Shown here: positions 44,676-55,810 of the stretch, in pieces
Position numbering within the stretch: position 1 is the first letter of the stretch
How the letters are laid out: the number at the start of each line of letters is the position of its first letter
DNA from: Papaver somniferum
Lineage: Eukaryota; Streptophyta; Magnoliopsida; Ranunculales; Papaveraceae
Assembly (NCBI RefSeq): GCF_003573695.1
Contig: NC_039359.1
Coordinates: 91,297,385-91,361,384, forward strand
Direction: 5' to 3'
Length of the DNA stretch: 64,000 bases
The notes under the pieces: model-generated
Told to the model about the DNA's origin: nothing
Seen by the model: only the letters and a program-made list of their open reading frames with translations
The model's database searches: none
Program-made: the position numbers and the translations under genes

Positions 44676-44693
44676 TCCCCGGCAACGGCGCCA
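44676..44693 (-). promoter_or_regulatory. Element D primer-binding site
   Basis: Read on the minus strand, TGGCGCCGTTGCCGGGGA lies a few bases inside the right LTR. It is the standard gypsy primer site complementary to the 3' end of an aspartate tRNA and fixes the element's orientation. Confidence 0.9.
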
Positions 44694-44699
44694 AAAACT

Positions 44700-46641
44700 T
44701 GGTAGGCATTTAAAGATGTGAAAATAAGACAATAAATGGATGCCTACAGTGATACCTGCAAGTGCACAGGGTCAGTTGTAGCTTGTGTGCAAGAACAGGG
44801 TCATTCCACAGGGACTTGGGAGTGTGCAATGAAGTTACACTATGCAGATAATTGATGCAAGACTAAATGCAAGGTCACAAGGCTGCAGTGACAGTGAAAC
44901 AAATATGGTAAAACATCTAACCAAGGCTATGAGCCAAGGGCAGGGAAGGAAGTGCACTGATTTCAGTGCACAGCAAGATGTGAAGTGCAAAAGCTAAATA
45001 AAACAGCAAGGAAAACTCAACTTAGCAATAAGAATAACAGAATTGGAGTTGCAAGTGACTGTAAAAACAAATTGTGGGCTAAGCTACGGCTTTGAATCCA
45101 CCCTTGTGACCGATCCAAATAATGTAGTTCTAGGTTGAATCCCTAATGGAATTAAGTGACAGTTAAGGCCAACTTAAGATCCTAAGCATACAAAAAGGGA
45201 ATAGCAAGATAATCAGCTTGCTCAACTGATGTGCTCCTAGTATTGACTGTCTTTTGACAGTACAATCAATCACAAGCACTAGTGAGCACTGATTTCTCTC
45301 ATTGATCAATCAATTCAGTGAACTAAGGCTTCTAACCTAACATTCCACTACCTAACAGTCCACTAAAGCTTCATCTGAGCCTCAGCTAGTGAGACTTAGC
45401 TCATGACTAACATGATAACACAAACATACATCATACAAGATAATTGAAACATGAATTCAAATATTGAACATAAACAGAGCATTGAACTATAACCCTTGAG
45501 ACACTGGCTATTCCAGTGATCTTGGGTGACACACTGGCTAGTCCAGGCATACCTTCAATCAAACACCCGTAGTCCCTATTTATACTTACAATCCTCTAAC
45601 CCAAAAATCCCCAAATCAGAAATTAGGGTTTCACAAAATTATAAAATTAAACTCACCTAATCTCTGCTAGACACTCAATGGCGCTCACCCATGCTGCTAC
45701 ATCCTCAATTGTTTCTACCCATGCCTCCAACTCGTCTCTAGCTTCAATCTATTTCATCAATTTCTAATCCTAGGGTTTCAGTTGAACTAGGGTTGAGAAA
45801 TCGATGAAATAGGTGGAAAGAGAGTTGGTGATCGTGGTGGTGATGATGGGTTTTGATTGATTTGGTGGAGAGAGTTGTTGGTGGCGTTTGGTGGAGATGG
45901 CAGGGGAGAAGGTGGTGGTGATGGCGTACGGGTTCTGCAGACGGAGAGGGGAAGAAGATGGAGAAGTCGATGGGAAATTTGGGTAAGGTGTGTTTGGTTC
46001 GGGTATAGGGAATTTGGTGTTTGGGTGTTGATCGGGTACAACAAGTTTGATGATTTGCGATGCTCAGCCGTTGGATGTGGAATTGATGGATCAATCTGAC
46101 GGCGAGATACAAGGGAGGTTGTAGCGACCGTTGGATGTGGAAGTACAACGAAACTGACGGCTCAAGATGGAGTTAGGTGCTATAGTGTTTTTCAGGAGCT
46201 TCAGATTTTGATGCACTATGATGAAGCGACCGTAGGATGCTGAGATGATCCAATCTGACGGATGAATATGAAGGCGGGTATGGATATTCGAAATGGGTTT
46301 GGGTGAGGGTTTTGGGCCTTGGGTATGCCAAGCCCATATCTTCTTTAAGAACAATTCTTCCTCTTCAAGCCCACTTTTAGCCTTTTGGTCTTGTGCACAA
46401 CATTCTTCGCGGCTTCCTTGCGTGATTCCTATCGGCTTCCACCACTTTTCTGCTCTTTTCTGCTCCGCTATTCATCCAAACTTTATTTATTACCTAAAAA
46501 TGCAAAATTAATTAATAAAAATATTTATTCTTGAAAACAAAGAAAATACAGAATATGGGATAAAATGTAGAATTAATGCACAAAAGATGAGTTAAATGCC
46601 AAGAAAAATATATAGAAATATGCACTTTTTAGCACTCATCA
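44700..46641 (-). repeat. Element D 5' LTR (right copy)
   Basis: On the plus strand it runs TGGTAGGCATTTAAAG to AGCACTCATCA. It is complete at both ends, unlike the left copy. TATTTATACTTAC near 45578 is present in both LTRs. Confidence 0.9.
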
Positions 46642-46941
46642 TCCAGTAATATCCTTGTGTTTTTGCTTTGTCGGCTAGTGATCTCATGCCGCTATGATTC
46701 CCTGCGTCACCATAATGGATGTCGTTTAGAATTCGATGCCCCTCTTTCCGGGATAAGCAACGTAGTAACGGTCCGAGGAAGGATTTCTTGTACAGGACCC
46801 CATCCCGGAGATCATATCTTCCTACTTTGGAGAGTATTTTCCTAGCTTGTTTATGATCCGCGGGTAAGCTTCCCTTTCCGAGAAACGCGTGGATCTCCAT
46901 TCTCCAATCATCTTAGTTGCTGAAGTCTTCGTCTTGATTTG
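46642..46941 (-). pseudogene. Element C integrase, zinc-finger N-terminus
   Basis: The minus strand reads DDWRMEIHAFLGKGSLPADH, YDLRDGVLYKKSFLGPLLRC and the His pair of the integrase zinc finger in ILNDIHYGDAGNHSGMRS, then LADKAKTQGYYW up to the edge of element D. An in-frame TAA precedes DDWRM. The matching Cys pair is at 40025 and below. Confidence 0.85.
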
Positions 46942-48726
46942 TGATGAGTGCTAAAAAGTGCATATTTCTATATCTTTTTCTTGTCAATTAACTTATCTTT
47001 TGTGCTCTAATTCTCCATTTTATCCCATATTCTGTATTTTCATTGTTTTCAAGAATAAATACTTTTATTAATTAATTTTGTATTTTTAGGTTCTAAATAA
47101 AGTTTGGATGGAATTACGGAGCGAAAAGAGCAGAAAAGTGGTGGAAGCCGAGAGGAATTACGCAAGGAAGCCGCGAGGAATGTTGTGCACAAGACCAAAA
47201 GGCTAGAAATGCGCTTAACAAGGAAGAATTGTTCTTAAAGAAGATATGGGCTTGGCATACCCAAGGTGCCTAACACTAGAGCACCTAACCCCATCTTGAG
47301 CCGTCAGTTTCGTTGTATCAGGCATCCGACGGTCGATACCAGCCTATTCACTTGTAGCCGTTAGATCTATCTATCATTTCCGCATCCTACGGATCAGCTT
47401 CGCTGGACATCGAATTGGATACACCCGCTTCACACTGTAACAACCTACACCTATACCCATCGCCAAACACTCCCCTCCTTCTTTCCATCGAACCTATCTT
47501 CTTCCTCTCACTCCCTCTGCAACTACTCCACTGCCACCACCAACTCCGTCTGCACCTTCCATACCGCCACCACCTTCATCATATCACTCTAACAACCAAC
47601 ACCCATCACTCTATCTACCTATTACATCAACCTCTCGATATTTATCTCTCTGAAACCCTAGTTTTAGGGGTTGATGAAATAGGTTAGGTTAAAGATGAAA
47701 TTTGAAGCAACAAGAGATGTAGGAGACGCACAAGAGGGATGGGTCGAAATAAAAATCAAATTTCAGAGAGTTGGTATGATTTAATTTCGATTTAGGTGAA
47801 ACCCTAATTTTTGGGGATTTTGATATTTTTATGTTGCAACTATAAATAGGGATGTGTGGGTGTTGTAGAAGGTATGCCTGGATTAGCCAGAGCATCAATA
47901 GGAATAGTTTAGGTTTTATTTTGTAATTTACATTTCCATGAACTGTTAGTTTTAGGGTTTGTCAATCTTTCAGTTCCACAATTTTCAATTCAAATGCACT
48001 GTTAAATATTTGTTGTTCAGAACTCCAACATGTTTTTAATGTGATTGTGTGATTGTTACAATTTTCATTAAGCTCATGTTCATGTTATGTTCTTATGTTA
48101 GCATCAGTAGGATAGTTTTATACATTGTTGTCTGACAAACAACATGTTTAAGAACTTCATCATGTTTTAATTCTACTACTAAGGCAGAGATGAAACTCTA
48201 GATAAATATAACCCTATTGTATGAGCACTTCTTCTCCATGACAGTTTGATGACAAGCATGTTTTAATTTTCGAAAAGGCTATATGAACTGAATGTAGTAT
48301 AATCTTAGATTGTGTGTACCTTAGAAAGACAAGTAATGCTAGGGGATTGACATATGATAGCTGAGATTAAGGCATCGTTGTGATAGGAGAAGACTAGTAT
48401 ATCATCTTAGAGAATTATATGCAGCTAGGGGTGGAATTGAAGCCTTAGTTCTCACCTTATCCCTTAGCTTCCATCACTGCCCTTGGCTCATAGCCTTGGT
48501 TTGTTTGTCTTTGTTTCACTGTTTCTTTGTTCTCTGTCATTGTTACCTCATTGCTTTACTTACTGCCTTGTTAATTTAGATAACTATCTTAAAAACTTCA
48601 ACTATACACCCTAGTCCCTGTGGAAATGACCCGTTCTTGCATAAGCTACAATCGACACCGTGCACTTGCGGTTAACAAGTAGGCTTCCTCTTGCTCTTAT
48701 TTTCTGTCCCCTTTCAAAGCCTACCA
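46942..48726 (+). mobile_element. Solo LTR E, related to element D
   Basis: It starts TGATGAGTGCTAAAAAGTGC and ends AAGCCTACCA, with near-identical 5-bp flanks ATTTG (46937-46941) and ATTTT (48727-48731). Its 1785 bp matches D's LTR in order but is clearly more diverged and in the opposite orientation. There is no interior, so it is a solo LTR left by recombination between LTRs. Removing it restores element C's reading on the minus strand (EEDILSREN to QDEDFSN). Confidence 0.85.
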
Positions 48727-48731
48727 ATTTT

Positions 48732-49485
48732 CTCTTGACAGGATATCTTCTTCGTCAAAATAGTTATGGATGTCTTCTCCTACCTGGTCTTCGATATTTT
48801 ATTCCACTGTATCTTGATTGGTAGCGAAGGAGAATTGAGATGCAACCGAAGGCTCATATACCCTTGTTATTTTAATAGCTTCGACGCTTTTATCCTTCAA
48901 CATGGATGATATATATGCTAGGGCATCCGCGTGCCTGAGATCCGTTCTGCATAAGTGTCGGAACTTGATGTTCGGAATTTGTGATGCCAATGTTTGGACC
49001 AAGGCCATGTAAGCTGAGAGGGTGTCATCGTACATATTGTACTCGATCCCTATTTGTCGTATGAAAAGCTGCGAATCACTTGTCAGTCTTACATCGGTTA
49101 CCCCCATTTCTATTATTACACGGAGGGCATGTACGACTACCTCGTATTCGACGATGCTATTGGTATGCTCTTTGAATTCTAACCTGAGTGCCTGTACAAT
49201 CCTTTCTCCGGTTGGGGTGGTGATGACAATGCCTATTCCTGCTCCTTCCTTATTTTTGGAACCGTCGACGAAGACTTCCCATTGTCTTTGACTCGCGGGT
49301 TCGAGGATATCCATTGGATCCTTGCTTTCTTCCTCGGCTTCTGGTATTCCATTAATCTCTTCGTCGTTGTCCAGGGGGAGGTCTACTAATAAATCCGCCA
49401 AAACTTGGGATTTTCGAGAATGTTGAATTTCATGAATGATGTTGAATTGGTCCAGGTGGGTGTTCCACTTGGCTATTCTGCCCAC
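48732..49485 (-). pseudogene. Element C second (archaeal-type) RNase H
   Basis: The minus strand reads SQRQWEVFVDGSKNKEGAGI, where the first Asp of the RNase H active site lies in FVDGS, then TNSIVEYEVVVHALR with the Glu, DVRLTSDSQLFIRQI with the next Asp, and RHADALAYISSM with the last. The W.VFVDGS start and the position behind the normal RNase H are typical of the duplicated archaeal-type RNase H of Tat elements. The reading continues to FDEEDILSREN at the LTR E junction. Confidence 0.85.
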
Positions 49486-49488
49486 TTT

Positions 49489-50847
49489 TCACGCGCTTTT
49501 GAGGACTGCTTCCAGTGGTGCTTTGCATGGGACCCGGACGAAGTGAGTTAGGAAGTAGGTTCTCAGCTTTTGAGTAGCCCGTACCAATGCTAGGATAAGC
49601 TGTTCTATCTTTGTGTAGTTCCTTTCCGCAGAATTGAGGGTCTTACTGACGTAATAGATAGGTTGTTCTATCTTCGTATTGGTTTTGACCAACACTGCGC
49701 TGACTGCGTCTTCTGTTGCTGCTATGTACAATGCCAAAACCTCATCAGGATCCGGCTTCTGCAGGATCGGAATTGAAGGTAGGTGTTCTTTGATTTTTTG
49801 GAAGGCTTCTTCGCATTCTGCGGTCCATTCAAACTTGCTCCCTTTTTTGAGAATATTGAAGAAATGTTTGCATTTGTCCGAGGATCGGGCAATAAATCTG
49901 CCTAAGGCTGCGATGGACCCATTGAGTTTCTGTACTTCTTTTAAATTCTTTGGGGATGTCATTTCTACTATGGCCTGAATCTTTACTGGGTCTACCTCAA
50001 TGCCCCTTTTTGTTACCAGATACCCGAGGAATTTCCCCGAGGTGACGCCGAAAGTACATTTATCTGGATTCACTTTCATGTGATGTTTTCGCATTGCTTC
50101 AAAGATATCTCTCAGATCCTGGTGGTGATATTTGCGCAGCTTACTTTTGACGAGCATATCGTCAACGTAGACTTCTAAGGTACTACCAATCCATGGCCTG
50201 AAGATAGCATCGACCATTCTTTGGTATGTTGCCCCTGCATTTCGAAGTCCGAAGGGCATTCTAGTGTATCAATAAAGGACATGTGGGGTGTAGAACGCTG
50301 TGTGTGGCTGATCTTCTTCTTCCAGGGATACTTGGTTGTATCCAGAATGTCCATCCATGAATGACAGTTCTTCATATCCTTCTACTGCTTCTACCAGCTG
50401 ATCTATGCTTGGCAGGGGATAGCTGTCCTTTGGACATGCCTTGTTGAGGTTAGTAAAATCGATGCATATTCTAACCCCTCCATTTTTCTTAGGAACGACG
50501 ACCATGTTAGAGATCCATGTAGGTTACTTGACTTCCTTGATAAATCTTGCGTCTAGTAGTTTCCGAAGTTCTTTTTCCACTGCCTTATGATATTCTGGTG
50601 CAACTTTTCTAATTTTCTGCCTGAACGGGGGTGTGCCTAGTATGATGCGTAGCTCGTGTTGGATTACTTTCGGGTCAATCCCTGGCATATCTCCTAGCTT
50701 CCAGGCAAATACATCTGTGTATTCTTTAAGTAATTTGGTTAGAGAATCTTCTCTTCTTTCGTCCATTATGGTCCCTACTTTGATCATCTTCGGGTTTTCT
50801 TCCGTTCCTATGTTGATTTCTATTACGGGCTCTACTGGCGTGAACAC
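49489..50847 (-). pseudogene. Element C reverse transcriptase and RNase H
   Basis: Minus-strand motifs in order: ERREDSLTKLLKEYTDVFAW and PGIDPKVIQHEL, a stop after FIKEVK near 50526, VVPKKNGGVRICIDFTNLNK, YPLPSIDQLVEAV and LSFMDGHSGYNQV, a stop after TPHVLY near 50270, MPFGLRNAGATYQRMVD, the catalytic VYVDDMLVKS, FLGYLVTKRGIEVDP and the tether-RNase H part YYVSKTLNSAERNYTKIEQL. At least three stops interrupt it, so it is not functional. Confidence 0.9.
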
Positions 50848-51796
50848 CGGCTTCGGGTCCCCGAGGACTGGGACGTTCTTTGATTGTTATTTGGTATGTT
50901 TCTGTCCTCGTTGGCTGCCGAAGTACTTGTCTCTGTGCTTAGTACATTATCATCTTTTGTCAAGCCCTTTCATGTAGTTTCTTTGAGGAACAGATCTATG
51001 GCCTTCTCTTTCGCGGCTTCTTTATTTTTAATTCTTCGGGTTTTTCGCTGCTCTTCTTGTTCGTTGTTGATACGATCCTGAGTGGCTTGGCACTCTCTTG
51101 CAGAGACCCGATCTCCCTTGATTTTCATTACTCTCTTAGGTGTTGGGAATCTGAGATATTGGTAGTACGTTTCCGCCACTCCCTTGAGTTTATGTAACCA
51201 TTTTCGTCCAATAATGGCGTTGTAGGGGGATGGGGCGTCCACCACGCTGAATCGTGTTTCTAACTTCATGGTTCCAGCGTCAACTTGCAACACGATGTCT
51301 CCCAATGGCTTTGTGGGTGCTCCATTGAATCCGGAGATGGTGTGATAAGAGGTCATTAGATGTTCTTCATGGAGCTTCATTCGTTTTAATGCGTCGTAGA
51401 ACAGAACGTTCACTGAGCTTCCCCGTCTATGAGGATTTTTTTAAGGTTACACCCAGCCACTGGTAGTGTGAGGACCAGGGGGTCGTTATGGTCTTCCATA
51501 TCTTCTTCGATATCTTCAGCATCGAAAATAATAGGTGAGTCCATCCACTCTTCGTGCTCGTCCACCTCTATCCCATCGATCTTATACAATTCGCAGCAGT
51601 CTTGGAACTGCTTCTGTAACCTCTTTCCTATCTGTGTTGTAATTGAGGGCCCTGCGGCTTCAGAACACGAGATGGTGTTGATTGTGAGGTTCCCTTCTGG
51701 AAGTTGTACTGGCTTGGTTCGTTTGGATCTATCCTCGGCGACATCCTTTCGTACGTAATGTTTGAGCTCGTCAGCATCGATTAATTTTTGGATCAT
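50848..51796 (-). pseudogene. Element C aspartic protease region
   Basis: The reading passes from a gag-derived tail (PEGNLTINTI) to the protease active site, where GACGGGGAAGC has one G fewer than needed for the usual DGGSS; the frame breaks right at the catalytic Asp-Gly (51410-51425). It continues in the next frame as NVLFYDALKRMKL, YNAIIGRKWLHKLKGVAETY and FPTPKRVMKIKGD. The 50848-50970 stretch is a linker to RT. Confidence 0.8.
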
Positions 51797-53620
51797 TATT
51801 TTGAGGTTTTTACATTTTTCGGTCTGGTGTACGTTAAAGAAGTGATATTCACAGTAATCTTTAGACTTCTCGGTTCTCGGGGGATGTTTTCCCTTAGACC
51901 ATGGCCACTACAGGTTTTCCCTTCCTTTGATCTCTCGCAGGATCCGAGCATAGCTAGCGTTGAGCTTCGTGTAAACTTGATCTTCGAATTTTCGGTCGCC
52001 TGTTCGTCGTTCATCCCTTCGTTACTTCTTGTCTTCGTGAGGCCACTCCACTGAACAATTCCTTTTGGCCCCATTAGTTTGTTCTGCTGAATTAGTACGG
52101 TGAGACCTCTGCGTGTACGCCCTCGGGTTTTCACGCTGGATTTCTTAAAGACGAGTGTGCTTTTCAATAATTATTCGAAGATCTCCCTTTGTCTTATGCA
52201 CGCTTCCATGAATCTCAACAAATAGTGGACTCATTCGGTCTAATCCCCACTTGTAGCAGTTGATACTTACCACTGGGTCCACACTTCCTTATGGCCTGGC
52301 ATATCTTGTGCCATCTGTTAGTGTATTCCCTCGTGGTTTCCTTGTAGTCAATTTCCAGTGAAAAGAGATTATCCATTCCGGTGTTAACAGTCTTGTTGTA
52401 CATGTAAGTTCTTAAGAACTTTTCTGCGAGTTGGTCGTAGGAGTGGATTGAGTCTGGCGGCAGATTATCAAACCAAGATAATGTCGATCCCTTCAGGCTT
52501 GACGGTAAGTATCTACAGAGTACGGCGTCGTTCTGGCTCCATCTAGATAAGACACTGTTATAATACCGAATATGTGCAGCGGGATCATTGGATCCTTCAT
52601 AGCATTCGAACGTCCGGACAGAGCATTTCAGCGGAATAGGGGTGTTGTCCAGGCGATGAGTTAGGGGCGTGGAGTTAGCCTCTCTCATGACCTCCTATAA
52701 CCTTCCCCCGCCTTGTATACTTTTTAATTGCCTGATCTCGGCCATCATTTCATCATGTAGCTCTTACATCGCGCGGTGATGCCCTACGCTCTTCTGCTCG
52801 TGATAGTCTGACTCTCCGTCATTGTAATCTGGGTCAGATGCGCTACTTCCCCTAGCTGTGTCTCCATTGGCTTCTACGATGACTCTTCGGTCTCGATTTG
52901 GTTCTGGTGCCTTTGAATTTGCCTCATCAAGTTGCTGGCTGGTCTTCGTTCTTAGGTCAATCCGGTCTTTTAAATCTTGGTTTTCTCTGGCCAGCAGAAC
53001 TACAACATCTTCGTAAACCTTGGCTTTTCTTTAATTATTCAAGCTCATCCATCAATCGATGTGATTGGTTTGACCCCTTATTGGGAGTCCCCGCTCGTGC
53101 TACTACATACATGGTGCCGCCTTCTTCTATGGTTTGTACTAAAGGTGGTGGAGGTTCACCTTCGATTGTTGGAAATTCCAAATCAGGCGGAGTGCCCACT
53201 GACACAGTTTGATTCTGTTCGTTCGTTGGTGGAATTCCGAAGGTTGGCGGGTGCGCGGGTTGATGTGTTCTGGATTCATCCACCCTTTCTTTATTGGTTG
53301 GTGAGATTGATTCGTAACAAGAGTTTTGCTGGCTTCCGCAGCCTTTGGGGCTAACGCTGCCGTACTGTACTTCGCTGCCGCTGCTCTGAGGGTCACGGCT
53401 GCAACGGAGTTAGCGTTCATAGGCGAAGTGATTTCCACAGTGTCCTGTCTCTGACTAGTTATTTTGGCTTTGTCTCCTTTCTGCTTGCTCCGGGTGATGA
53501 CCGGGGTTGTCCTTGGTGCTTCCTTTGACGAGGCTTTGGATTTTCCTGCTTCCTGCATCTTTTCAATCGTGCTGTCGTTTTCTTTCTGCACAAGGGAATT
53601 TCAAACAGCGAGAAACAGAA
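51797..53620 (-). pseudogene. Element C gag
   Basis: The gag domain proper is at 52215-52688: TPIPLKCSVRTFECYEGSND, YLPSSLKGSTLSWFDNLPPD, SYDQLAEKFLRTYMYN and the YTNRWHKI region. The N-terminal portion (53139-53591) is Ala/Thr/Ser-rich and begins near KENDSTIEKMQEAGK. 52690-53030 and 51800-52200 are gag-derived but interrupted by several stops and shifts. Confidence 0.75.
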
Positions 53621-53967
53621 ATGTTTGTGAGGATCGGGTTAGTTTACGAAATTCATTACTCCAAGAAAAAAAACTGCCCGAGGGCCACCGAGAACTTTTA
53701 AAAATGCGGGTTCATTGAAGGTATGTGGATACGTGAAAGGATCCCTTTGAAAATGCACGTAGATCTTTTTGGAAATTTTCAAAAACCCATCGGAAAGACA
53801 AGTCCAGACGAGATCTAAAAAATGTAAATCCATGGATCTAAGCAATAAATCTTTTAACCAGTTTGAATGGCTTCGACAGATACTGCCAGAGCTAATGAAG
53901 TAGAGCAATCATATGCTAATTTAATATGAAATCACAGGATAAGATAAATCTTTTACCAGGACGAAGT

Positions 53968-53987
53968 CCCTGTTTCTAGCGCCAAAT
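53968..53987 (-). promoter_or_regulatory. Element C primer-binding region
   Basis: Read on the minus strand, the bases after the LTR are ATTTGGCGCTAGAAACAGG. The TGGCGC start is usual for Ty3/gypsy primer sites; the tRNA cannot be named by eye. Confidence 0.6.
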
Positions 53988-54928
53988 TGTGAACACGTAA
54001 ATCACGAAGGCATATATATGTTCACAAACAATGTTCGCACTCTAGGTACCGTCTCACACTGATAATACGATTGCATTGATTCCTTGGCTCAAAACCCTCG
54101 GGTTTATCATAGCCTCATCTAATAATATTGCGAGGGGCGTTTACGCAGGGGAAGATAAAGAAAACGAAGCATAAAAGTAAAACTCAAGGAGCGTTAGGCG
54201 AATATAAAGTGCTGAAATGTAAATAAGACTGGGATTTACGTGGTTCAGCACTAAGGCCTACATCCACGGGGTTGTTGTTTCACTATATACTTGATGGTTA
54301 CAGGGATAGTCGAGCGACTTTGGAGTTACATAGGTCTGTATATTGTAAAGGACTAACTTACACTCACAATATTTCTCTCTCCTTCTATCCCTGATTTTTC
54401 CGATCCCCTCACTCTTGGTGGAGAGGGGGTATTTATAGGGTTAGAGTATGGGAACCATCTCTGAGGGCCGTTGGAACCTTATCTTCTTGTGTTTTTTTTC
54501 CATCACGCGGAGGTCTTCGTTCATTACTTGATCACGCAGAGCCATCCTCGTTCGATCCACGGGTTGATCGACACATATACTGCTCAGAGTGTTTAATGCG
54601 GGTAGTTGAGGCGCCTGATCGTGTCAGACAAGTGTATTCTGCCCCTGTCACGTCCATGTCAGTTAACTTTCTCTTCACCGTTGATCTTAGCTTCTTTTGG
54701 GGATGAGATAAAGTAACTCTTCGGGAGTTATTTGGTGCTCCGCAGTACATCGTGTTTTCGGTGCATATTTTAACTTCTGCCCTTAGATTTGTTCGGGCAA
54801 AGATCCTACGTCGCCGGGATAGGCTTCTTGGCTATGGGTGTGTGTCATCGTGTTTTGATGACTTTGCCTGCATGCTCTCCACGTATCTTCCTATATACAC
54901 GTGTTCGATGATGAAATATGTACACACA
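53988..54928 (-). repeat. Element C 5' LTR (right copy)
   Basis: This 941-bp LTR carries a TATA box read CTATAAATACC on the minus strand near 54440-54430, within the segment deleted in the left LTR. It is followed by the AACAG duplication at 54929-54933. Confidence 0.88.
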
Positions 54929-54933
54929 AACAG

Positions 54934-55408
54934 TAATCCTTCGCGGTTACCAAGTATCAGCATACATATGGATGAGAAATTTGTTCCTCGTGAATACGAT
55001 GAATCCTTCGCCAGTTCATCCCATACTTGAGGAACCGGCAGCCATCGTGTGTGTAACACCTAAACACCGTGCACTCGAAACCCTAAATCTATCTGTGAAT
55101 ATGTCTGGTAACAGTGCCCGGTGACACCTAACTTTAGGGTGCCTTCAGTAATGAACACACACACACAAAAAAAAAATCATTCCTTTTTTTTTCTGGCATT
55201 CCAGTATCAGCCTATCAACTTGAGGTTACTAAATTGTCCATGAAAAACCTCAGTATGTTATTAAATATTGGAGTTTAAACTCCATGCAGTAATAAAATCC
55301 TTAATGATTCTATTTACAGTTCTTACATTGAATTTTTCATGGTTCTAAACTCCATTGCAGAGGTTATCTAGACAATAGAGGATAAAAGCCATCGACAAGG
55401 AATCTGAA
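54934..55408. other. Continuation of the F-box 5 upstream flank
   Basis: This is the sequence interrupted by element C. 55206-55408 matches the spacers at 8990-9260 and 31010-31345 (CAACTTGAGGTTACTAAATT, GGAGTTTAAACTCCATGCAG and GCCATCGACAAGGAATCTGA). Homology stops at 55408-55411. No gene is seen. Confidence 0.6.
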
Positions 55409-55810
55409 GAGAGAGAAATATCGTTTGGTCCTTTTTTAGGTGGGCCCATGTCTGTTTAGTCCTTTGGTCAAACGACTTTATTTTTTGGTCCATAATTAAA
55501 AAAAAACAAACAGACAATAATACCCTTACCTTAATTGTTACCGCCTTCAACCCACGGTCTCTTAAAAACGCGTCAACTGTCTCTCTCCTTCTTTTTTACA
55601 TTTTCAGTTTCATTTTCAGAGAACCACAACTTCTTCATCTTCTTCTCTCCAAAACCCCGAGAACGAACGTTATTAAAACCAAGAATCCACTAAAATCAGT
55701 CGAAATCATTTCAACTTTCGCGAATCAAAATCAAAACAGTCTTCAAAATCAGAAAACCAAACCCAGAAAATCGAAAAACCCTAAAAAAAATTGAAGAAAT
55801 CAAAACCCTA

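Larger units (their letters stand above)
40026..46641 (-). mobile_element. Element D, non-coding LTR retrotransposon
   Basis: LTRs of 1933 bp (40026-41958) and 1942 bp (44700-46641) enclose a 2.74-kb interior. On the minus strand the LTR starts TGATGAGTGCTAAAAAG and ends in CCTACCA; the last bases are missing at the left edge, with the target duplication, so about 12 bp were lost there. The primer site and polypurine tract are intact. The interior has no gag or pol frame. Hairpins, purine tracts and the sequence between them match Gypsy-A, so D is a non-autonomous relative of that Athila-like lineage. LTRs differ by roughly 1.7% by eye. It splits element C's integrase zinc finger. Confidence 0.88.
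32983..54928 (-). mobile_element. Element C, Tat-lineage Ty3/gypsy with nested insertions
   Basis: LTRs at 32983-33890 and 53988-54928 begin TGTGAACACG and end GTACACACA on the plus strand and are flanked by AACAG (32978-32982 and 54929-54933). The primer-site side (TTTGGCGC, read on the minus strand) adjoins the right LTR and a purine tract (AAGAAAAGGGGCAAAT) adjoins the left one, so it runs on the minus strand. Order: gag, protease, RT, RNase H, a second archaeal-type RNase H, integrase, then a long 3' region with an antisense gene. The second RNase H and the antisense gene mark the Tat group. Without D and E it is about 13.5 kb. Many stops and shifts make it inactive. Confidence 0.9.
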
